A stretch of DNA of 18,287 nt from an uncultured Oscillospiraceae bacterium (GCA_900756715.1 CAAELC010000156.1:1-18287), one strand, 5' to 3'; counted from the first letter of the stretch, positions 7,306 through 14,471 are shown. The notes: a model not told the origin generated them from the sequence alone. Translations and numbers: made by a program.

Positions 7306-7334
7306 TTGACAACCCGGGTTCGTTGTATTAAACT
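7306..7334 (+). promoter_or_regulatory. Promoter of the feo operon
   Basis: TTGACA (7306-7311), 17 bp, TAAACT (7329-7334), the same hexamers and spacing as the DUF3793 promoter. The leader to the first feoA start is about 70 bases. Confidence 0.78.
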
Positions 7335-7341
7335 TTTCGGT

Positions 7342-7359
7342 GGTTAAGGGTTATTAACC
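7342..7359. promoter_or_regulatory. Candidate operator over the feo start site
   Basis: A perfect inverted repeat GGTTAA-GGGTTA-TTAACC begins eight bases after the -10. It corresponds in phase and half-site sequence (GTTA-N8-TAAC) to the repeat at the DUF3793 promoter, so one repressor probably binds both. Confidence 0.55.
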
Positions 7360-7377
7360 TTTTTTATACTACACAGG

Positions 7378-7396
7378 TTAGATTCTGCTAATCTAA
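7378..7396. promoter_or_regulatory. Candidate DtxR/IdeR-type iron box in feo leader
   Basis: TTAGATTctgctAATCTAA has perfect 7-base arms, is 19 bases long like a DtxR/IdeR box and matches that consensus at 14 of 19 positions. It lies between the promoter and the first feoA ribosome site. It could instead act as an RNA hairpin. Confidence 0.5.
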
Positions 7397-7413
7397 GAAA
7401 CGGAGGCTCTGTT

Positions 7414-7629
7414 ATGATGCCGTTGAATCTGGCCAATCCGGGTGAGGAAAATATGATCCGCAGGATCAGCGGAAATCCGGAGGTCAAAAAGCATCTGGAA
7501 GATCTGGGCTTTGTGGCCGGCGGCACCGCCACGGTCATCACCGTCCTGAACGGAAATATCATCGTCAAGGTGAAAGAGGCCCGCATCGCCATCAGCGAGG
7601 AGATGGCCCGCAAAATTATGATCGGATAA
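7414..7629 (+). CDS. feoA: FeoA-domain protein 1
   Basis: This is a 71-residue cytosolic SH3-like protein of the FeoA family, thought to bind and tune FeoB during ferrous iron uptake. The diagnostic block 'EVKKHLEDLGFVAGGTATVI' (23-42) corresponds to the usual L-x-x-LG(F/M)-xx-G-xx-V motif, and 'GNIIVKVKEARIAISEEMARKIMI' supplies the last strands and helix. A GGAGG site precedes two consecutive ATG codons; I use the first, seven bases from the site, but the second would also work. It is the first gene of the operon and differs clearly from the second feoA, so it is not a recent duplicate. Confidence 0.88.
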   Translation: MMPLNLANPGEENMIRRISGNPEVKKHLEDLGFVAGGTATVITVLNGNIIVKVKEARIAISEEMARKIMIG

Positions 7630-7650
7630 TAAAAAGGAGGAGAGACAAGC

Positions 7651-7875
7651 ATGAAGACACTGAAACAGGTCAAGGTCGGCGAAACCGCCCGCGTCAAGAA
7701 GATCGGCGGTGAAGGCCCCATCAAGCGCCGCATCATGGACATGGGCATCACCAAGGGTGTTGAAGTTTATGTCCGCAAGGTGGCCCCTCTGGGTGACCCC
7801 ATCGAGCTGACCGTCCGCGGGTATGAGTTAAGCCTGCGCAAGGCCGATGCTGAGATGATCGAAGTGGAAGAATAA
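7651..7875 (+). CDS. feoA: FeoA-domain protein 2
   Basis: This second FeoA paralogue of 74 residues follows the first by 21 bp with its own AAAAAGGAGG site. The family signature is 'KRRIMDMGITKGVEVYVRKVAPLGDPIELTVRGYELSLRK', with the DMG-xx-G turn at about 30-35 and the final strand 'GYELSLRK' typical of FeoA. It is closer to classical FeoA than the first copy. Tandem feoA genes before feoB are common in Firmicutes; they may form a mixed complex on the FeoB G domain, which is inference. Confidence 0.93.
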   Translation: MKTLKQVKVGETARVKKIGGEGPIKRRIMDMGITKGVEVYVRKVAPLGDPIELTVRGYELSLRKADAEMIEVEE

Positions 7876-7942
7876 GCAGGAAAAGCAGACAAAGAATTAT
7901 ATTGAGGATAGGTTAAAGAAATTTAACTGAAGGAGTGCGTAT

Positions 7943-10441
7943 ATGGACAAACAGATCAAAATTGCTCTTGCCGGCAACCCCAACTGCGGCAAGACAACCC
8001 TATTCAATGCCCTCACCGGGTCAAACCAGTTCGTCGGCAACTGGCCCGGCGTCACCGTGGAGAAGAAAGAGGGCAAGCTGAAAAAGCACGACGATGTGGT
8101 CATCATGGACCTGCCCGGCATCTACTCTCTGTCCCCCTACACGCTGGAGGAAGTGGTAGCCCGTAACTATCTGATCGGCGAGCGCCCCGATGCCATTTTG
8201 AACATCATCGACGGCACCAATCTGGAGCGTAATCTCTATCTGACCACCCAGCTGACCGAGCTGGGCATTCCGGTTGTCATCGCCATCAACATGATGGATG
8301 TGGTGCGCAAGAACGGTGACCAGATCAATGTCAAGGAGCTGTCCCGCGAGCTGGGCTGCCAGATCATTGAAATCTCCGCTTTGAAGGGCGATGGCGTCAT
8401 GGAGGCCGCCGAGGCTGCCGTTCGGGCTGCCAGAGAAACCAAAACCATCCCCATGCATACCTTCTCCGGCCCCGTGGAGCATGCCATTGCCCACATTGAG
8501 GAGGCCGCCGTACATACCCTGCCTGAGGAGCAGCAGCGCTGGTACGCCATCAAGATTTTCGAGCGGGATGACAAGGTGCTGGAGAAGCTGAGCATCCCCG
8601 CCGATGTGATGCACCATATCGAGTCGGACATCAAGGCCGCCGAGGAAGAGCTGGATGACGACGCCGAGAGCATCATCACCAACGAGCGCTATGTCTACAT
8701 TGCCCAGATCATCAAGGCCTGCTACAAAAAAAAGAAGGCAGGCTCCCTGTCTGCCTCTGATAAGATCGACAAGGTCGTCACCAACCGCTGGCTGGGCCTG
8801 CCCATCTTCGCCGTGGTGATGTTCCTGGTGTACTGGATTGCCATGGTGGCCGTGGGCGCGCCCGCTACCGACTGGGCCAACGACGGCGTGTTTGGCGACG
8901 GCTGGCACCTGCTGGGCATTGGCAGCAAGGAATACAACACCGTCAACGACGATTACACCGCCGCCATTGAGGCTGCTTCCGCCTTCACCGGTCTGGACTT
9001 CGACACCGAGGCCGAGGATTTTGATGCCGCCGCATCTCTGAAAGAGCTGACCGGCTTCACCGCCACCTCCAAAACTGCCACCGTGGATGTGGAAGACGAG
9101 GAGACGCTGGCCATCAACACCATGACCGCCTATTATGACGCCCTGCCCGAGGGTGCGGACAAGATGGACAATGTGGTGCAGATGACCTATGTGGACGCTG
9201 TGGCCTATCTGAAAGAAAACGGCTTTGACGCGCCCGATCCCGCCGACTACGGCGTGTGGGTTCCCGGCGTACCCGTACTCATCGGCAACGCGCTGGAGTC
9301 TGCCGGTGCGGCCGACTGGCTCAGCGGCCTGATTCTGGATGGTATCGTGGCCGGTGTGGGCGCGGTGCTTGGCTTCGTTCCCCAGATGTTGGTTCTGTTC
9401 CTGATGCTGGCCTTCCTGGAAGCCTGCGGCTACATGGCCCGTATCGCCTTTGTGCTGGACCGTGTGTTCCGTAAGTTCGGCCTGTCCGGCAAGTCCTTCA
9501 TCCCCATGCTGGTTGGTGTTGGCTGCGGCGTGCCCGGTATCATGGCCTCCCGTACCATCGAGAACGAGCGTGACCGGCGCATGACCATCATGACCACCAC
9601 CTTCATCCCCTGCGGCGCCAAGGTGCCCTTCATCGCCATGATTGCCGGCGCCATCTTCGGCGGCAGCGCATGGGTTTCCACCTCTGCTTATTTCATCGGC
9701 ATGGCCGCCATCATCATTTCCGGCATCATGCTGAAAAAGACCAAGATGTTCTCCGGCGACCCCGCTCCCTTCGTTATGGAGCTGCCCGCCTATCACTGGC
9801 CCACCCTCAGCAATGTCCTGCGCAGCATGTGGGAGCGCGGCTGGAGCTTCATCAAGAAGGCCGGCACCATCATCCTGCTTTCCACCATCTTCGTGTGGTT
9901 CACCACCTATTTCGGCTGGGTAGACGGCGCCTTCCGCATGCTGTCTGACGAGGAGATCGACAGCTCCATTCTGGCTGCCATCGGCGGCGCGATTGCCTGG
10001 ATTTTCAGGCCTCTGGGCTGGGGCAACTGGCAGGCTGCCGTGGCCTCCATCACCGGCCTTGTAGCTAAGGAGAACATCGTCGGCACGCTGGGTATCCTCT
10101 ACGGCGGCGGCGACGGAACCGTATATCAGAGCATCGGTCAGGCCTTCACCGCCATCAGCGGCTACAGCTTCCTGGTGTTTAACCTGCTGTGCGCCCCCTG
10201 CTTTGCTGCCATCGGCGCCATCAAGCGCGAGATGAACAACGCCAAGTGGACCTGGTTCGCCATCGGCTATCAGTGCGGCTTTGCCTATCTGATTGCCCTG
10301 ATGATCAACCAGTTCGGCAATGCCTTCACAGGCGGCCTGAACATCATCGGCCTCATTGCTGCCCTTGCGGCTCTGGCCTTCATCATCTACATGCTGGTTC
10401 GCCCCTATAAGGAGGCCACCAAGCTCAGCGCCAAAATCTGA
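7943..10441 (+). CDS. feoB: Ferrous iron transporter FeoB
   Basis: FeoB moves Fe(II) across the cytoplasmic membrane with a cytosolic N-terminal G domain. G-protein motifs are complete: G1 GNPNCGKT (11-18), switch threonine T38, G3 DLPG (56-59), G4 NMMD (116-119) and G5 SAL (145-147). A helical linker reaches about residue 275, then the membrane domain starts at 284. The Gate motifs 'VGCGVPG' (526-532) and 'IPCGAKVP' (555-562) and the second Gate segment 'LLCAPCFAAIGAIKREM' (748-764) keep the expected cysteines C528, C557, C750 and C753. At 832 residues it is longer than E. coli FeoB (773) because of an acidic insertion at about 310-435 between the first and second membrane segments. The ATG follows AAGGAG. 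It lies 67 bp after the second feoA in the same operon. Confidence 0.97.
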   Translation: MDKQIKIALAGNPNCGKTTLFNALTGSNQFVGNWPGVTVEKKEGKLKKHDDVVIMDLPGIYSLSPYTLEEVVARNYLIGERPDAILNIIDGTNLERNLYLTTQLTELGIPVVIAINMMDVVRKNGDQINVKELSRELGCQIIEISALKGDGVMEAAEAAVRAARETKTIPMHTFSGPVEHAIAHIEEAAVHTLPEEQQRWYAIKIFERDDKVLEKLSIPADVMHHIESDIKAAEEELDDDAESIITNERYVYIAQIIKACYKKKKAGSLSASDKIDKVVTNRWLGLPIFAVVMFLVYWIAMVAVGAPATDWANDGVFGDGWHLLGIGSKEYNTVNDDYTAAIEAASAFTGLDFDTEAEDFDAAASLKELTGFTATSKTATVDVEDEETLAINTMTAYYDALPEGADKMDNVVQMTYVDAVAYLKENGFDAPDPADYGVWVPGVPVLIGNALESAGAADWLSGLILDGIVAGVGAVLGFVPQMLVLFLMLAFLEACGYMARIAFVLDRVFRKFGLSGKSFIPMLVGVGCGVPGIMASRTIENERDRRMTIMTTTFIPCGAKVPFIAMIAGAIFGGSAWVSTSAYFIGMAAIIISGIMLKKTKMFSGDPAPFVMELPAYHWPTLSNVLRSMWERGWSFIKKAGTIILLSTIFVWFTTYFGWVDGAFRMLSDEEIDSSILAAIGGAIAWIFRPLGWGNWQAAVASITGLVAKENIVGTLGILYGGGDGTVYQSIGQAFTAISGYSFLVFNLLCAPCFAAIGAIKREMNNAKWTWFAIGYQCGFAYLIALMINQFGNAFTGGLNIIGLIAALAALAFIIYMLVRPYKEATKLSAKI

Positions 10442-10480
10442 CGCATGCGTTCTGATTTTCGATAAAAAGGAGTGATTTTC

Positions 10481-10669
10481 ATGCTGAACTGGCTTGCATC
10501 CAATCTTGCTACCATTCTCATCTCTCTTGTCTTACTTGCCATTGTGGCGCTGATTGTGCGCTATCTGATCCGTCAGAAAAAGCAGGGAAAGTCCTCCTGC
10601 GGCGGAAACTGCTCCTGCTGCGGCGGGTTCTCCCACGGGCAGGGCGGCAGCGGACATTGCTCCTGCTGA
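10481..10669 (+). CDS. FeoB-associated Cys-rich membrane peptide
   Basis: This 62-residue protein has one membrane helix (about 8-28), a basic stop 'RYLIRQKKQGK', and a Gly-rich tail with six cysteines (40, 44, 46, 47, 60, 62) and two histidines. It matches the small FeoB-associated Cys-rich membrane protein family found after feoB in Firmicutes. The positive residues after the helix place the Cys tail in the cytoplasm, where it could receive iron leaving FeoB; that role is inferred. I use ATG 10481, eight bases after AAGGAG. A GTG at 10472 overlaps that site and is not a plausible start. It is the last gene of the operon. Confidence 0.88.
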   Translation: MLNWLASNLATILISLVLLAIVALIVRYLIRQKKQGKSSCGGNCSCCGGFSHGQGGSGHCSC

Positions 10670-10696
10670 CCCGGTTACGCCGCTCGCGCTACAGGC

Positions 10697-10733
10697 AAAG
10701 AAACGCACAGCTGCCGCTGTGCGTTTCTTTTTT
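10697..10733 (+). terminator. Feo operon terminator, probably bidirectional
   Basis: A 15-bp perfect stem (10697-10711 with 10716-10730) and four-base loop run into six T residues. On the opposite strand it ends in a weaker T-containing stretch, so it may also stop the converging DUF6512-like transcript. The remaining bases to 10793 hold nothing else that I can support. Confidence 0.9.
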
Positions 10734-10793
10734 CCTGCAGGGTCCTGCCGAATCTTCCGTCTGCCGGCATGCTCATACTGTGACCTCCCGCCG

Positions 10794-11327
10794 TCAGCCT
10801 CCCAGACCATAGCTCTTTGTCAGCGGGTCCATAAACAGCGGCAGCTCCGGCGGCCGGAAGGTCCACAGCAAAAACACAGCCCACACGCCCACCAGCACCG
10901 TCAGGCCAATCGCCGTCCAGCCCGGTCCCGCCAGACGCCTGCGCCGCTGCAGGCGCCAGCTGACAAAGCACCCCGCCGCCACGGAAATCTGAAATATACC
11001 AATGTCCACTGCCATAATCTCCAGCCCTGTTATGCCCTTCCATGTATAAAACAGCGCCGGTATCGCCGCCAGCCCCACCAGCAGCCCTACCGCCCGGGGC
11101 ATGGCCACCGTGTCCTCCCGCCGGCACAGCACCTCCACCAGCGAAAACAGGATGTAGGGCACCGCCAGCAGCTTCATATGCTCCCATGTGGATTCATTCA
11201 CAGCAGCAAACAGTGCCGCTACTGTGCTTCGCCCTGTCCAGTCATACACAAAGTGCAGCGCATTTCCCGCCGCCAGCGTCCACAGCAGCCCCGCTATCTC
11301 CCACGCTTTTCCGCCTTTTCCCGGCAT
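10794..11327 (-). CDS. DUF6512-like integral membrane protein
   Basis: This 177-residue protein has five or six hydrophobic segments. Near the N terminus it carries the motif 'HFVYDWTGRS...VNESTWEHMKLL' (25-55), which I associate with the DUF6512 family of small clostridial membrane proteins of unknown function. The conserved acidic and histidine residues (D29, N44, E45, E49, H50) lie at or near a membrane face and suggest a polar active or binding site, but no activity is known. The start has GGGAGGG eight bases upstream. It follows the metallo-beta-lactamase-fold gene on the same strand by 68 bp, so the two may be cotranscribed. The family name is from memory of the motif and is the least certain part. 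Confidence 0.75.
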   Translation of the reverse strand: MPGKGGKAWEIAGLLWTLAAGNALHFVYDWTGRSTVAALFAAVNESTWEHMKLLAVPYILFSLVEVLCRREDTVAMPRAVGLLVGLAAIPALFYTWKGITGLEIMAVDIGIFQISVAAGCFVSWRLQRRRRLAGPGWTAIGLTVLVGVWAVFLLWTFRPPELPLFMDPLTKSYGLGG

Positions 11328-11332
11328 AGCAA

Positions 11333-11380
11333 CACCCTCCCCTGCAAAATAGATTCCCCTTATTTTACACAGAGAGGGTG
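11333..11380 (-). repeat. Inverted repeat covering a ribosome site
   Basis: CACCCTC (11333-11339) pairs with GAGGGTG (11374-11380), and inside this AAAATA (11346-11351) pairs with TATTTT (11361-11366). On the minus strand the outer arm includes the ribosome site of the DUF6512-like gene. It may be a regulatory hairpin or chance. Confidence 0.3.
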
Positions 11381-11395
11381 CTTTTCATACATACC

Positions 11396-12013
11396 CTATG
11401 CCCGGTACAGCGGCACCGCCACCTGCTTTTCCATATTTTTTGTCAGTGTCAGGGTGTCCCCGGTCAAAAAATGCACCTGCTCCGGCTCATACAGGGCCAG
11501 AAATTCCTCCAGCGGAGCCAGTTCCGCAAATCCCAGTCCGCCCCGCCGGTAATGCATGGGTACAATGACGCGGGGCGCAATTGTCTCCGCCGCCTGCCGG
11601 GCCTCCTCAGGCCCGATGGTGTATGTGCCGCCCACCGGCAGCAGCAGTGCGTCGCACCCATGCAGTCTTGCCGCCTGCTCCTTTGTCAGCGAGTGGCCCA
11701 AATCCCCCAGATGCACCACGGTCAGTCCCTCTGCCCGCAGAATATGCACCCGGTTTTCGCCCCGCAGGGCGCCCTCGCAGTCATCGTGGAAGGTGTCCAT
11801 CGTCTCCACGGTAAAGGGATTTTCCATCGTCGCCGGCAGCAGGGTAACCCCCTCCAGATAATCATGGTCAAAGTGATGGTGGCTGCATAGCACCTGCTGG
11901 GCCGACTCCTGTAAAGGCCGGTAGCCGGGTACATCGGTATAGGGGTCAAGCACGATGTCATACCCTCTGGCCCGAATCAGAAAGCAGGCATGTCCCAGCC
12001 ATGTAATGTCCAT
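11396..12013 (-). CDS. Metallo-beta-lactamase-fold hydrolase (UPF0173/UlaG-like)
   Basis: This 205-residue cytosolic enzyme has the compact metal-dependent hydrolase fold. From the chosen start, 'ITWLGHACFLI' (3-13) opens the fold, 'DPY' (23-25) follows, the metal motif HHHFDH is at 45-50, 'HLGDLGH' at 101-107 gives the second histidine-aspartate pair, and 'VPMHY' (151-155) supplies the last metal histidine H154. This order is that of the UlaG/UPF0173 group, whose substrates vary. I prefer ATG 12013 because GGGAGGG lies six bases upstream; the in-frame ATG at 12028 overlaps that site. A candidate extended -10 promoter is about 75 bp upstream. The substrate is unknown. Confidence 0.9.
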   Translation of the reverse strand: MDITWLGHACFLIRARGYDIVLDPYTDVPGYRPLQESAQQVLCSHHHFDHDYLEGVTLLPATMENPFTVETMDTFHDDCEGALRGENRVHILRAEGLTVVHLGDLGHSLTKEQAARLHGCDALLLPVGGTYTIGPEEARQAAETIAPRVIVPMHYRRGGLGFAELAPLEEFLALYEPEQVHFLTGDTLTLTKNMEKQVAVPLYRA

Positions 12014-12086
12014 CAAAGTCCCTCCCATTTTTCCCTTTCAGGCAGCCGGCCGCGTCCTCCTGCCTGCCTCTCTTTTTCCTTTCCAT

Positions 12087-12095
12087 ATCATACCA
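12087..12095 (-). promoter_or_regulatory. Candidate extended -10 for the hydrolase gene
   Basis: On the minus strand TGG-TATGAT (12095-12087) is a good extended -10. No strong -35 is present, which extended -10 promoters can tolerate. Confidence 0.4.
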
Positions 12096-12236
12096 CAGCC
12101 CGGCAGATAAACCCATTCCCGGTTTTCGGCGCGCCCTCATTCCGCAAGTTTCGTGTGCGTATCCTGCAAATAGCAACACAGGCAGGTCACAAAAATTCCT
12201 GCCGGTCAGCCGCCTATTTTCGGCAATCTGTGAAGC

Positions 12237-12264
12237 AAAAAGACCCCGCTTCAAAAGCGGGATC
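12237..12264 (-). terminator. Orphan minus-strand terminator
   Basis: A 10-bp stem (12242-12251 with 12255-12264) with a three-base loop is followed on the minus strand by TTTTT. One pair is G-U only in the minus-strand RNA, confirming its direction. No gene ends here: it lies about 220 bp upstream of the hydrolase start. The surrounding 12014-12383 intergenic stretch holds no supported gene. Confidence 0.7.
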
Positions 12265-12383
12265 AACCTTACCATACTACGCCGGAGTCGTAAATGCAAG
12301 TTATTTTTTTCATCCTGCATCAGCTTTGTTACATATTACGATCTTTTTTCTTCATTTCTTTAAAATATTAAGCACATGGAACA

Positions 12384-12412
12384 TTGACGGATGGCCCCTC
12401 CGGCTGTAAAAT
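12384..12412 (+). promoter_or_regulatory. Promoter of the asnB T-box leader
   Basis: TTGACG (12384-12389), 17 bp, TAAAAT (12407-12412), each one base from consensus. The start site would be near 12419. Confidence 0.8.
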
Positions 12413-12418
12413 CGGAAC

Positions 12419-12741
12419 ATATTTTTTCAGGCGGACGATCGCTTTGAAAACCATAAATTCAAATGCGAAGAACGAGACAAGTAGCGCGGCCATTCGGTCA
12501 CAGCGAGCGGGAGACAGTGCAAGCCCCGCACACAGAAGCAGCGTGAATAACACTCGGGAGCAGCAATCTGAACGGCTCCGGCCCAGTAGGAAAGACGCGG
12601 CGTGCGGCGTTAATGCACAGGGGCTTGTTTGAGCCCCGTAAAGTGGCTGATTTTTCAGCAAATTAGGTGGCACCACGGATGCGCAGCGATTCGTCCTAAA
12701 ATATTTAGGAATCGCTGCCGCTATTTCGGAGGTGCTTTTTT
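12419..12741 (+). promoter_or_regulatory. T-box riboswitch, tRNA-Asn specific
   Basis: T-box leaders sense uncharged tRNA. Seen here are the stem I base element AGTA (12480-12483), the apical stem I motif GCGAGCGGGAGACAGTGCAA around 12503-12522, the specifier loop GTGAAT-AAC-AC with specifier AAC (Asn codon) at 12549-12551, and the T-box core AGGTGGCACCACGG (12665-12678). The antiterminator pairs TTAGG (12663-12667) with CCTAA (12695-12699) around the bulge TGGCACC, whose TGGC fits an NCCA tail with discriminator G, as in tRNA-Asn. The competing hairpin pairs 12683-12690 with 12711-12718 and 12694-12700 with 12704-12710. There is no T run directly after that hairpin; six T residues come instead at 12736-12741, just before the start codon. 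The asparagine specificity agrees with the asparagine synthetase gene that follows. Confidence 0.93.
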
Positions 12742-14325
12742 ATGTGTGCAATCATGGGCTTCACATCCCCCAGCCTGACGGTGCAGTCCGTCCGTCCTTT
12801 TTTCGACAAGACCATTTCCCGCGGCCCTGACCAGTCCCGCATCGAGCCGGCCGGCTCCGGTCAGCTGTGCTTTCACCGGCTTGCCATCATGGGGCTGCAC
12901 GACGAGGGTATGCAGCCGTTCCATCTGGCGGGAGACATGGCTGTCTGCAACGGCGAGCTGTACGGCTTCCGCCCGCTGAAGCGGGAGTTGGAGCAGCGAG
13001 GCTATCATTTCCGCAGTGACTCGGATTGTGAGCTGATTCTTCCCCTGTATCGGGAATACGGTCTGGACATGTTTCGCCGTCTGGATGCTGAGTTCGCCAT
13101 GATTCTCTACGATCACAAAACCGACAGTCTCATTGCTGCCCGCGACCCCATCGGCATCCGGCCTCTGTTTTTCGGCTATCTGGCCGATGGCAGCATCATC
13201 TTTGCCAGCGAGGCCAAGAACCTTGTGGGGCTGTGCAGCGAGGTCTGCCCCTTTCCCCCCGGCCACTACTACGCAGGCGGCAAGTTCGTCCGCTATGCAG
13301 ACCTGACCACTGTAACCCACTACAGCACGGATGATCTGGACACGGTGTGCAGAAACATCCGCGAAAAGCTTATCACCGCCGTGGAAAAGCGTCTGGATGC
13401 TGACGCACCGCTGGGCTTTCTGCTTTCCGGCGGGCTGGATTCCAGTCTGGTGTGCGCCATTTCCGCCAAGCTGCTGGGAAAGAAAATCCGCACCTTTGCC
13501 ATTGGCATGGATCTGGACCCCATTGACTTGAAATACGCCCGGGAGGTGGCCGACTACATCGGCGCCGACCACACCGAGGTAACCATGACCCGCTGGCAGG
13601 TGCTGGAAACGCTGGAGGAGGTCATTTCCCTGCTGGGCACCTATGATATTACCACCATCCGGGCCAGCATGGGCATGTACCTGTGCTGTAAGGCCATCCA
13701 CCGGCAGACAGATCTGCGGGTGCTGCTGACAGGGGAAATCTCTGACGAGCTGTTCGGCTATAAGTACACGGACTTCGCCCCCTCTCCGGAAGCCTTCCAG
13801 CAGGAGGCAAAGAAGCGGGTGGACGAACTGTATATGTATGATGTGCTGCGGGCCGACCGGTGTATTTCCTCCAACTCGCTGGAGGCACGGGTGCCTTTCG
13901 GCGATCTGGACTTCGTAAAATATGTCATGTCCATCGACCCGCGACTGAAGGTAAACAGCTATCACATGGGCAAATATCTGCTGCGCCGGGCCTTTGAAAA
14001 GGACCACATCCTGCCGGACGATATTCTCTGGCGGCAAAAGGCAGCTTTTTCCGACGCGGTGGGCCACTCCATGGTGGATGATCTGAAGGAATACGCGGAA
14101 ACGGTCTACTCTGACCGGGAGTTTGAGCAGCGGCGAAAGCTGTACGACTTTGCGGCGCCCTTCACAAAAGAGTCACTGCTGTACCGGGAGATTTTTGAAA
14201 AATACTATCCCGGTCAGGCCCGGATGGTAAAGGATTTCTGGATGCCAAACCGGGAATGGGAGGGCTGCAATGTGAACGATCCGTCGGCCCGGGTGCTGTC
14301 CAACTACGGTGAAAGCGGTCAATAA
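12742..14325 (+). CDS. asnB: Asparagine synthetase, glutamine-hydrolysing
   Basis: The enzyme makes asparagine from aspartate, ATP and glutamine in the cytosol. The N-terminal glutaminase domain has the nucleophile C2 ('MCAIMG'), RGPD (27-30), R46, 'NGE' (70-72) and 'SDCE' (94-97), all expected for a working class II amidotransferase. The synthetase domain begins at about 205 and carries the pyrophosphate loop SGGLDSS at 229-235, 'TGEISDELFGYKY' and 'SLEARVPFGDLDF'. Its length, 527 residues, is near E. coli AsnB (554). GGAGG (12728-12732) lies nine bases before the ATG. The gene stands directly behind an Asn-specific T-box, so uncharged tRNA-Asn should raise its expression. The glutamine synthetase gene follows after 146 bp with no clear terminator. 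Confidence 0.96.
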   Translation: MCAIMGFTSPSLTVQSVRPFFDKTISRGPDQSRIEPAGSGQLCFHRLAIMGLHDEGMQPFHLAGDMAVCNGELYGFRPLKRELEQRGYHFRSDSDCELILPLYREYGLDMFRRLDAEFAMILYDHKTDSLIAARDPIGIRPLFFGYLADGSIIFASEAKNLVGLCSEVCPFPPGHYYAGGKFVRYADLTTVTHYSTDDLDTVCRNIREKLITAVEKRLDADAPLGFLLSGGLDSSLVCAISAKLLGKKIRTFAIGMDLDPIDLKYAREVADYIGADHTEVTMTRWQVLETLEEVISLLGTYDITTIRASMGMYLCCKAIHRQTDLRVLLTGEISDELFGYKYTDFAPSPEAFQQEAKKRVDELYMYDVLRADRCISSNSLEARVPFGDLDFVKYVMSIDPRLKVNSYHMGKYLLRRAFEKDHILPDDILWRQKAAFSDAVGHSMVDDLKEYAETVYSDREFEQRRKLYDFAAPFTKESLLYREIFEKYYPGQARMVKDFWMPNREWEGCNVNDPSARVLSNYGESGQ

Positions 14326-14352
14326 GGACAAAAAAGACGCCGCGTCCCCGGT

Positions 14353-14393
14353 TTTCTGCCCGGCGGAGCAGGTGCAGGTGTGCGGGGCAGAAA
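14353..14393 (+). repeat. Inverted repeat in asnB-glnN spacer
   Basis: TTTCTGCCC (14353-14361) and GGGCAGAAA (14385-14393) form a perfect 9-bp stem around a 23-base loop. No T run follows, so it does not look like a terminator. A smaller CCTGC/GCAGG repeat follows at about 14402-14428. It could be an RNA-stability or regulatory hairpin. Confidence 0.35.
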
Positions 14394-14471
14394 TGTCTCC
14401 CCCTGCGATGAATTTTTCGCCTGCAGGCAACAGGATATGCGGCAGGTATGTGTTATAAGGAGGTCAGAACA

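Noticed and set aside
8021..9796. 591-codon minus-strand open frame inside feoB
   Set aside because: Antisense shadow of feoB; Gly/His-rich translation typical of such shadows.
10472..10480. GTG start three codons upstream for the FeoB-associated peptide
   Set aside because: The GTG overlaps the AAGGAG site; the ATG at 10481 is at the normal distance.
11958..12320. 120-codon minus-strand open frame upstream of the hydrolase
   Set aside because: Crosses a strong minus-strand terminator and overlaps the hydrolase start in another frame; composition is not protein-like.
12368..12676. 102-codon minus-strand open frame
   Set aside because: Lies across the T-box leader, whose RNA elements fully explain the sequence; no ribosome site.
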